From Adiantum capillus-veneris (lineage: Eukaryota > Streptophyta > Polypodiopsida > Polypodiales > Pteridaceae): a stretch of DNA of 64,000 nucleotides. Below are positions 57,059 to 64,000 of this stretch, in pieces. The notes beneath the pieces were generated by a model. It had not been told where the DNA came from and made no database searches. It was given only the letters and a program-made list of their open reading frames with translations. The DNA is taken from NCBI GenBank assembly GCA_014529385.2, contig CM043952.1:57151119-57215118 (forward strand). Direction: 5' to 3'. Every line of letters begins with the position of its first letter. The first letter of the stretch is position 1. The translations under genes and the position numbers were made by a program.

Positions 57059-58667
57059 TATCATAAAAACTAATATCTAACCAACCCAAATGATTTTCTC
57101 ATATTAAACTCATCATTTAATGTGCAAGAATAAATGGGAACAAGGGTTAGAATATAGAGATGTGTTTTCAGATCTATCTCAACACGGGGTCAATGGTAAA
57201 GGGGTCCAAATGAGAGATGGTCTGTCAAAGAGAAAGGCTAGACAATAGAGCTTAGAATACCTTAGGGTTAGCTTCATTAAAGACCTCCAAAGGTTAGTGT
57301 TAAAAATCCCTTTGACCTTAGGTAAGATAGGGCTGAGCTTGAGGTGGGAACTTGGCCCAAGCTTAAGGTGCTTGAGGTGTTTGTCGTGCTTGATGACTAA
57401 GGTGCTTGAGGTGCTTGTTGTGCTGACTAGGTGCTTGAGGTGCTTGTCGTGCTTGCCGATTAGGGAGCTTGAGGTGCTTGTGGGAACACCACCCAAGCTT
57501 GAGGTGCTTTGTCATGCTTGTTGAATAAGGTGCTTGAGGTAAGGTGTGCAAATATCAAGGTCTATCCCTACAAGGAGGGGGGGAGCCCTACAAGAGGGGG
57601 TAGAGAGAGAACACATACACTCTCACACAAGGTAAGCTTGGTACAAACAAAGTATTTAGGACACTTGTCAAGTTCCTCCTCATGTTGCCCTCATCGTGTG
57701 CCTAAAGCCTATTGGTTGGCCACCGAAGATAATTTAGAAGATTTAATCAATTGTTTTTGCATCTATCAAATCCTCTCTCTCAAAGGGGAAAGGGGGACAT
57801 TTGTCCCAAGTCTACCCGTGTTGCTTGTAACACCTCTTGCTTGTGATTGGCTAGGCCTGGAGGCGTCCAATGAGCTTCAAGCATGAGATACAAGGGGGGG
57901 TTTACCAAGGAATCTAGGGGCATGCTTGGGGAATATACTCTCCCCCCCTCCCTCCCCCCCAAACACACACACACACACAGACACACACACACACACACAC
58001 TCATTGTACATTGTGCAAAGTGCAAAGTGCAAGAGCTCCCTCTCCTTATCCAAGCAAGTAGAAAGGTTGAGAGCCTACACCAACACTCTTGGCTATGGAA
58101 TACAAATCCAACCAAGAGCCATGCTTCAATGCTTAAGCTTTCCATCTTCTCCATCTTCATTACTATGCTATTATGTATGCTAGCAAGAAGAGTGATGATA
58201 AGTGAGGAACTAATTCTTTCTCCTATGAAATGTTTCTTATTCCTCTTCCTTACTCTCATTCCCTACTCGCTCTCTCCACCTTCGAAGGTGTTTGAGGTCT
58301 TGGGATTGAGGCTTGGGATAGTTAATGATTTCCACAAAGTTTATGTTATGCTCGTGATGCATGAAGCTTTCCATCTTCATTGCATCACCTAAATCACAAA
58401 GGAACACAAAGATTGTATTGTAACAATTCTCTCTTGATGGGAGAAACTATAATACAAATTCCTATTGGAGTGGGGACATGCTCCACATAAATCCGGTCCT
58501 CAACTGTTGTTATGTTCTCTAAACTCTCTCTCTTGCAAAATTAATGTTCATGCCAAGTTAACTAAATGGTATGTTTATGTTGCTACCATCGATCTCACAA
58601 AGTAAGTACATAAAAGTACTTCTCTAATTTCCGCTACTCTCCAAGTTAATAGGTCATTTCCATTCCA
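57059..58667 (+). mobile_element. 5' LTR of a plus-strand retroelement (relative of the two solo LTRs)
   Basis: It shares with the solo LTRs AAATGATTTTCTCATATTAAA, TCCAACCAAGAGCC, GAGGTCTTGGG, CTCTTGATGGGAGAAAC, CGGTCCTCAACTGTTGT and the end TTAATAGGTCATT. It ends at CATTCCA (58667), followed by a PBS. A GGTGCTTGAGGTGCTTG minisatellite is inserted in it. The start (TATCATAA, expected TGTCATAA) is mutated. Confidence 0.75.
57338..57545. repeat. Minisatellite with unit GCTTGAGGTGCTTGT(C/T)GTGCTTG
   Basis: The word GGTGCTTGAGGTGCTTG and close variants occur about six times, spaced 27-50 bp, with interspersed GACTAAGGT / GATTAGGGA text. It is not present in the two related solo LTRs, so it expanded in this copy. 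Confidence 0.75.
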
Positions 58668-58668
58668 T

Positions 58669-58680
58669 TGGTATCAGAGC
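58669..58680 (+). promoter_or_regulatory. Primer binding site (initiator Met tRNA type)
   Basis: TGGTATCAGAGC, one base after the LTR end. It sets the plus orientation of the element. Confidence 0.9.
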
Positions 58681-59041
58681 ATTTGATTTCTCTTTTCTTG
58701 CTTAAGAAGAGAGGTCCTTAAGTAGCCTATAAATGGTTGTTTTTGTTAATTATATTAGGGTAAGTGGGATTGTGATCTATTATCGGTTTTGTTTAGCCCA
58801 CTATGTGAGATATGGTGCACACCTCGGGAGCTTTGGACTTAATAATGGGGTCTTTTTAGACTTGCCTACGGCTTTACCATGATTGAGCCATAAGAAGTCT
58901 GAAAGGAGCTAGCCCTCGGAAATTCTACAATATTAAACCCACTCCCCTAATCTCTATAATTAACCACTTTGAGCCGTGGGTGTAGATACTTAAGTGCCAA
59001 TTTTCAAAGGCTAAGAGGAGTAGTGCAACTAAAGTTTTGCA

Positions 59042-60250
59042 TTGCCAAAGCATACACTAAGTAAGTACACAAATTTTGTTAACATCGTTGACAATAAACA
59101 AGAGAGTAGAATGAACATTGATAGCTTTGATTTTGGACATGAAGGTGCTAATGATTATTCCCCCATGTTTATCAATTATCTTGTTACTAGGTTGCAACAA
59201 GCTATGGGCAACCCTGCTTTGCAAGACGAAGTTACTCAACAACATCCCGCTTATGTGATTTCTCTTCCTCTCCAAGAGGAGAGAGAGCTTAGGAGGCCTC
59301 TTGAAGAGGCCTCCAAAAGAAGACTCTCTTCCATACGCGAAGAGGAATCCAAAGAGCAAGAAAGCAATGAAACTTTAAGTTTCTCTGAAGATGGGGCTCC
59401 ATGTAAACAACAGTCTAGACAACTCCTCCCAAGAGAAAAAGATCAATATACAGTCCTTCTCCTCGTCACTCTGACAGGGAAGAGAGGAAACAAAGGAAGA
59501 AAAGGGCAAGAAAGAGGTCACCCTCTTCTCTTTCTTCTTCACCTTCCTCCTCTTCCAATAAAAGGTATGGCTATTCTCCTAGAGAATACAAGGGAGAGGA
59601 CATCACAAATCATACCTTGCATGGCAAAGGTCACAAAAGATCAAGAGGTTCAAAGAGGGAGGAAAGAGTATCTCTTTTCTCACCTATGATGGCACCTTTG
59701 GTGCCACCGACAAAGTATTGGCCTTCAACCAACAATTTGATGCGGCCTTTGGAGACAAGGGCTTTACAGAGTCCTTCAAGCTACACCATGCAGCTATGCA
59801 CTTCCAGAAATCGGCTTGTCAATGGTGGGCTAGCCTTCGTGGCAACACAAAAGCCCCAAAGACCTCGGGGGGTTCACTATGTTTAAAACTACCATATCAC
59901 GTGCGTTCAAGACATGTTTGTAAACCCCCTTATCTGTGAATTTTGTTAAGAATATAATGTACCCATTTCTTTTAAAATCTGTAAGTTTTTTTCAAATTTG
60001 GAAAAATAATGTCCTTCTGTATATATATTTATGTAAGTTTCAAGAACTTTAAATACACTTTTGTTGCACTCACGTGATATGTTACATTTTTATTAGGTGA
60101 CCTTCCCAGGCCAAAGACATGGAAAAATCCACGAGTTTCCATCATGAAGCAATTCCTTGCAAGCGATACAAAGGACAAAGTGCTCACCGAATGGTGCAGT
60201 ATGAAGCTTCTGTCTCATGAGTCTATCCACAAATACCTAGACAAGTTTTG
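59042..60250 (+). pseudogene. gag of the plus-strand element, interrupted by a MITE
   Basis: N-terminal part: NKQESRMNIDSFDFGHEGAND and INYLVTRLQQAMGNPALQDE, then a charged Ser-rich stretch. After a frameshift near 59680 the gag core: YDGTFGATDKVLAFNQQFD, FKLHHAAMHFQKSACQWWAS, then after the MITE MKQFLASDTKDKVLTEWCSM and SHESIHKYLDKFW. The MITE plus one target repeat totals 255 bp, a multiple of three, so its loss would leave the frame intact. No protease or pol follows; the sequence changes at about 60250. Confidence 0.8.
59864..60110. mobile_element. Second copy of the small inverted-repeat transposon, 247 bp
   Basis: Exact 8-bp duplications CCAAAGAC at 59856-59863 and 60111-60118. Terminal inverted repeat: CTCGGGGGGTTCAC from the left, CCTGGGAAGGTCACC from the right, extending inward to a shared CATATCACGTG. 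It is related to 23687-23945 through CCCCTTATCTGTGAAT and flanking blocks. Confidence 0.9.
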
Positions 60251-60604
60251 GGCTTGCGTGCTTGGATTCGATCTTGTGCTAGGTTGTTGGCGGGACGAGA
60301 GAGAGGGGGGGGGCTGTAGCAAGTTGGTTTCCCTTGATGTGGGCCTTTGAAGTAAATGCTTGAAGGTTCTCACATGCACCAAATAGGCAACCCAAATGAG
60401 GGCGAGGGACGAGGAGCTCAAAGATTACAAGGGCCTGCCTACTTGGCCTCGATCTCCTGCTAGGTTGTTGGCACGACAATCGGGTTTTCTTTGTAGACTA
60501 TGCTTCGAGTGTAGCATGATTGGCAATCCCATGGCTCTGATTTCTCCATTGGGACAACCTCATGTCCTTGTTCTTTTGCTGGTGGCTATGTGTATTGCTA
60601 GGTG

Positions 60605-60830
60605 AAAGGTTTGATGAAGGCCTCAGTGTGATTCCATGTTGTTGATTGCGTTCTGTATCGTATTATTCACTGTGTTTTGGTATTTTTTCTCAAGCATGTT
60701 TAAAGATTTCTTTTGTTGGTGGTCAGGTGCATTGCATGGTGAAAGGTTTGCTAAAGGCTTCGATGTGATTCCATGCTGTTGACTGCATTCTGAATCGTGT
60801 TGTTCACTGTGTTCTGATATATGTTTATAG
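60605..60830. repeat. Two-copy direct repeat of about 90 bp
   Basis: GTGAAAGGTTTGATGAAGGCCT...TGTGATTCCATG..GTTGA(T/C)TGC.TTCTG.ATCGT and GTTCACTGTGTT recur at about 60603-60690 and 60738-60825 with few changes. There is no coding role visible. The stretch 60351-61456 otherwise shows no gene. Confidence 0.7.
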
Positions 60831-61456
60831 ATTTCTAGATGGCAAGAATGTGTTTGTTTGTTAGCGATTGGGTGCATTTATTTGTACAAATGCATGAAAA
60901 TGTTTGGAATGGTTTCTTGTTGCTGATGGTTGTGTCATTAGATTTTACTATCTCGCGTTATCACTTGCCTATGTTGCTTGTGGCCATTGACAGTTGAGTG
61001 GGAAAGGGATCTAAAGGCGGGCCAGTCGAGATATGCAGCAATTGTGGATTGAAGGCCTTCTAATCAATTGTTTTCTTTTGGCTAAAAGCATGCAATGGTG
61101 GTACAAAAAAAGGACCTTTTTTGTTTGTACCTAGTTGGTACTTCTACAAAAGCAAGAGGTTGTTTTGGAGGAAACCGTTTTCGGTTTCTAAAATTAAATG
61201 GTGTAGGAGGAAAGCTAGTAAAAATCAAAAATCTAGTGACCACTCTGTTTGAAGAGACATTGTGGGTGGGACCAATGATGGATTGGAGTTACAGCACGTT
61301 TGAACTTGTGTGACGTGGCATGTGTGTCCTGCATAGTACCAGTGTCTTTTCGTAGTGGTTCTCGACTACGCAATGCTATCACAAAGCTCTCAAGAATCAC
61401 CTTCAGGATTCCCCTGTGCAGCTAGCGTGGTCTCCTGCTGTGCACCTGCGCCACAA

Positions 61457-61690
61457 TGAGGACGCCCGCGAGGAAGTCTGCTGCTGCCAAGGGTTCACCC
61501 GATAAAGGCAAGAAGCCCAAGACAATGGATGCAACCTCCCCCCTCAAAGGCACAAAGTCTCCCTGAAGCATCAACACACCGAACACAAGGCTAGCAAGGG
61601 GAGCCGGAGCATTTCTGTGGAGAAATTAGAAAATTCTGCAGCACCTTTTATTGAGGACAAGAATCGATCTTCAACTAAAACAAGAGGTTG
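61457..61690 (+). other. Candidate Lys/Ser-rich exon with GT donor
   Basis: From ATG 61457: MRTPARKSAAAKGSPDKGKK, then MDATSPLKGTKSP and a TGA at about 61564. A shifted frame continues KHQHTEHKASKGSRSISVEK to AAPFIEDKNRSSTKTRG|GTTGGT. The composition resembles basic nuclear-protein tails, but no family is recognised. It may be one gene with 62431-62900, or an LTR-element gag remnant. Confidence 0.3.
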
Positions 61691-62430
61691 GTGTTTCTAC
61701 GCTGTCATGTCCTGTTTATAGGATTTGATTTTGTTTCATGAGAGGTAGCTATGTCAAAGGTTGTAAGGTCATTGCATGCAAGTTTATGTATTGTTTCTTG
61801 CTCAAGAGCCTTGCATTATGCATACATGAAAGCATATGTGCCTTGAACCGAACATAATTTCAGGAGAAATTTCAACAATTGCACGAGTGTATTGTTTCAT
61901 CTATGCATTGCATGTAAGTCAAAGTTTTGTTTCTTGCTCAGGAGCTTTGCATTTCTATCCTTTTTTCACATTGCATGCATTCATGATTCAAGCATATGTG
62001 CCTTCAGCCGAAAGAATCTCATGAGATTTTTCAACAATTGTGAATGTATTGTTTCATGTATGCATCTATGCAGAAAGGTCTTCTTGTATACCTATAATCA
62101 TACCCTGTAGGACAAGAGGGTTTACTAAGAAAATGAGGAAGTTTAGAGTTCAAAATATGGTATTGTACACTACCAAATTTGGTACTTTACAATACCAAAT
62201 TTGGTACTGTACAATGATAACTTTGTATAGCCTCAAATTTCGTCAGTACCAAATTGTGCATTGGCAAGGTAATCTGTGTGACCAAAGGGCTGTTTAGGGT
62301 GTAGGGTTTAGTTTGACATTGCTGAAATGTTGCCAATAGAAGGTCATTTAGGAAGCATGCTTAGGTATTTTGGATTGGTAGACGGAGGGCATGTCTAACA
62401 TTTGAGCTTTGTGTTTCCACATTGCAAGAA
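61691..62430. other. Non-coding, intron-like; two tandem palindromes
   Basis: AT-rich with a diverged two-copy block (TTGCATTATGCAT..GAAAGCATATGTGCCTT..CCGAA at about 61810 and TTCATGATTCAAGCATATGTGCCTTCAGCCGAA at about 61980). TACCAAATTTGGTA, a perfect 14-bp palindrome, occurs at 62171-62184 and 62193-62206. No gene. Confidence 0.4.
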
Positions 62431-62900
62431 AAAACAAAATGGAAGAATTCCCTATTTTGACCAAGTTCTGTTATACAGCTGAGGAGCTTTACAAAGAGTA
62501 TGGTCTCAGCATGGAGGGGGTGCTTGCAAAGGATCTTAGGGATGAAGACCTCCCTCATGACGAGTGGATGACGGTGTTCAAGCAAAGCTACCAGAAGAAT
62601 GCAAAGATCTTCTTGAATCACGTGCACCCAAGACTCCTTGAAGATTGTAGGTTCCTCTTCTACAGGGTATATCAAGCCCTTCCATCTTGTGGGGAAATCA
62701 CTGCAAAGTTTGCACGTTGCTATGCTTTTGAGAGATGCCATGTGGCAACAAAGGACTCTGCACACCATAAAGTCGCATGGGTGAGGTTTGGAGAGGTAGT
62801 ACTGAACATGTGTGCCAGCCGCCCGGGAGGGTTGTGTTGGGCTATAGGCGTCTGTGCCTTGCCCAGCTGCCCAGAATCTGGGCGCCCACTGACTTGTATC
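62431..62900 (+). other. Candidate exon encoding an unrecognised protein
   Basis: A 150-residue open frame after TTGCAAG (possible acceptor): MEEFPILTKFCYTAEELYKE, YGLSMEGVLAKDLRDEDLPH, DEWMTVFKQSYQKNAKIFLN, HVHPRLLEDCRFLFYRVYQA, then Cys/His-containing text. It is clearly protein-like in composition and free of stops. I do not recognise the family. The last part runs into LTR-like sequence, so the 3' end is unclear. Confidence 0.45.
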
Positions 62901-62972
62901 CTTATACATAGCATAAGTGTATAGGGGGCTGCTCACTCTTTAGAGTCTCCCCACCCATATCTGTGTTGTGTG

Positions 62973-62975
62973 TCT

Positions 62976-63014
<39 letters not shown>
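62973..63014. repeat. (CT)n microsatellite
   Basis: About 21 CT units, close to the end of an LTR-like segment. Confidence 0.9.
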
Positions 63015-63019
<5 letters not shown>

Positions 63020-63050
63020 TCGTCTGTGGTGCTCCCCGATCCCCTTCAAT

Positions 63051-63062
63051 TGGTATCAGAGC
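63051..63062 (+). promoter_or_regulatory. Primer binding site (initiator Met tRNA type) of another LTR element
   Basis: TTGGTATCAGAGCTATGG: the 12-base PBS directly follows an LTR-like end (…CCCCTTCAA). The LTR start was not located. An ATG follows at 63064, but the frame MVTAESTTALRASRR stops at once. Confidence 0.75.
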
Positions 63063-64000
63063 TATGGTGACCGCGGAGAGCACGACGGCTTTGAGAGCTT
63101 CGAGGCGATAGCTCGCTCTCTCTTGACGGTAGAGAGATTAAGAAAGCAGAAGACTTGCTGTGAGAATGCAATGGGAGCTTGTGAGCTCAGTTGAGAGTGA
63201 TGTATGCTCTTGTGGAAGCTCAGAAAGGAGTGTGGAAGATTGTGTGTAAGTGAAGGTGCTCCCCTAAAACTGTGTGCGCAGCAGCACAGTTTTCAGATTC
63301 GTTTTTCTCCTTGTAGAATGCAGATCTGAGAATTCTGTCCATTAAACCCATCCGTTTCGACATGGTCTACAACTTTGCAGAAGAAACTTTTTGCAAATTC
63401 CTCACCGTTTTGCTAATATTCAGCTCAGACTGACTGTATACAGAAATTCCAGATTTTCTGTTGTCGCATTGTGTGCGAGTTTGATGCACTTTTGGAAGCA
63501 CGAGAGATGCTTGAAGTTGAGTGCATAAATTCTGAGCTGAAGATGCAATTGCAGCTTGTGTTAAGCTTGTGGTTTGAGGGTTTTTTGGTAGACTTGGGCA
63601 ACGAAGTACGGAGGCGTTTACACACCACCGAAGCGGTCTCTTGAGAGACGCAGGTTTTTGGAGCACACAGGTGGAGCTTCTTTCACTGGTTTTCATAGGA
63701 TACTTTGGCAGTGATTTTGTGCTTGGATTCATGGTCTTTACGGATGGTTTGCATATGGTTATGGCACATGGTTGATGCCCATTATATATGCATTTTGGCG
63801 AGCACTTTCAAGTGCCGGTAAGCTCTCTTGAGAGCATTGTTTTCGCATTGATCAAGTTTTCGGATTGCAAATCTTTTGGCGTTTGCTTATGTGCAGTCAC
63901 TCCGTTGATGTACTTTGAGTGCGGATTGCCATTGTATGTGAAAATGTGGAGCCATTTTAGCATTTCTACTCATTGGCATTGAGTAGTGTTATGGTTTATG
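63063..64000 (+). other. Interior of the last LTR element, no gene recognised
   Basis: No gag or pol motif is visible up to the window end. Words such as CTCTTGAGAG recur. It may be a leader or a short non-autonomous element. Confidence 0.35.

Overview
This window reads as nuclear DNA from a plant (streptophyte) with a repeat-rich genome. Nearly everything supportable is transposon-derived: plant-type Ty3/gypsy elements (two Tat-type elements with a second RNase H domain, and one chromovirus), tRNA-type primer binding sites, DUF659/BED hAT transposases, solo LTRs, small inverted-repeat elements and long CT, AC and TG microsatellites. There is no operon, Shine-Dalgarno or prokaryotic signal. 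Almost every reading frame carries stops or frameshifts, so most coding entries are pseudogenes. The species cannot be named from the sequence.

Layout. 1-2784: 5' end of a minus-strand LTR element (LTR, PBS, long leader with four near-identical palindromes, gag start). 2955 to about 10600: plus-strand Tat-type Ty3 element lacking its 5' end, with a 307-bp tandem repeat in gag and a long 3' LTR. About 10600-13765: degenerate repeats and unassigned leader/LTR-like DNA. 13766-22363: an LTR, pieces of a kinase-like gene and a minus-strand Tat element, arranged as a partial tandem duplication. 22364-25518: kinase 3' end, RING-finger gene, and the 3' half of a hAT transposase (hAT-A). 25519-51807: a second hAT element (hAT-B) inserted in the hAT-A transposase exon. 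hAT-B is interrupted by a complete gag-protease-only retroelement (26326-37002, itself holding a solo LTR) and by a chromovirus (39015-46780). It also carries a RING gene and a kinase-like gene downstream of its transposase. 51808-55197: 5' half of hAT-A with another solo LTR. 55198-64000: two weak exon candidates, a plus-strand LTR/gag element with a small transposon in its gag, an unrecognised two-exon-like stretch, and a further LTR end with PBS.

Main result. If the nested insertions are removed, hAT-A and hAT-B show the same order: long terminal inverted region with a GGGCTTTTT hairpin, BED/DUF659 transposase gene, then convergently a RING-finger gene and, about 300 bp upstream of it in the same orientation, a protein-kinase-like gene. 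The two copies have diverged considerably, yet both keep the cassette, so it looks like a shared part of the family rather than one chance capture. hAT-B itself jumped into the transposase exon of hAT-A, which explains why one copy supplies an N-terminal half at 51.8-52.4 kb and a C-terminal half at 23.9-25.5 kb. All genes of both copies are now broken. I cannot tell from one window whether intact, active relatives exist.
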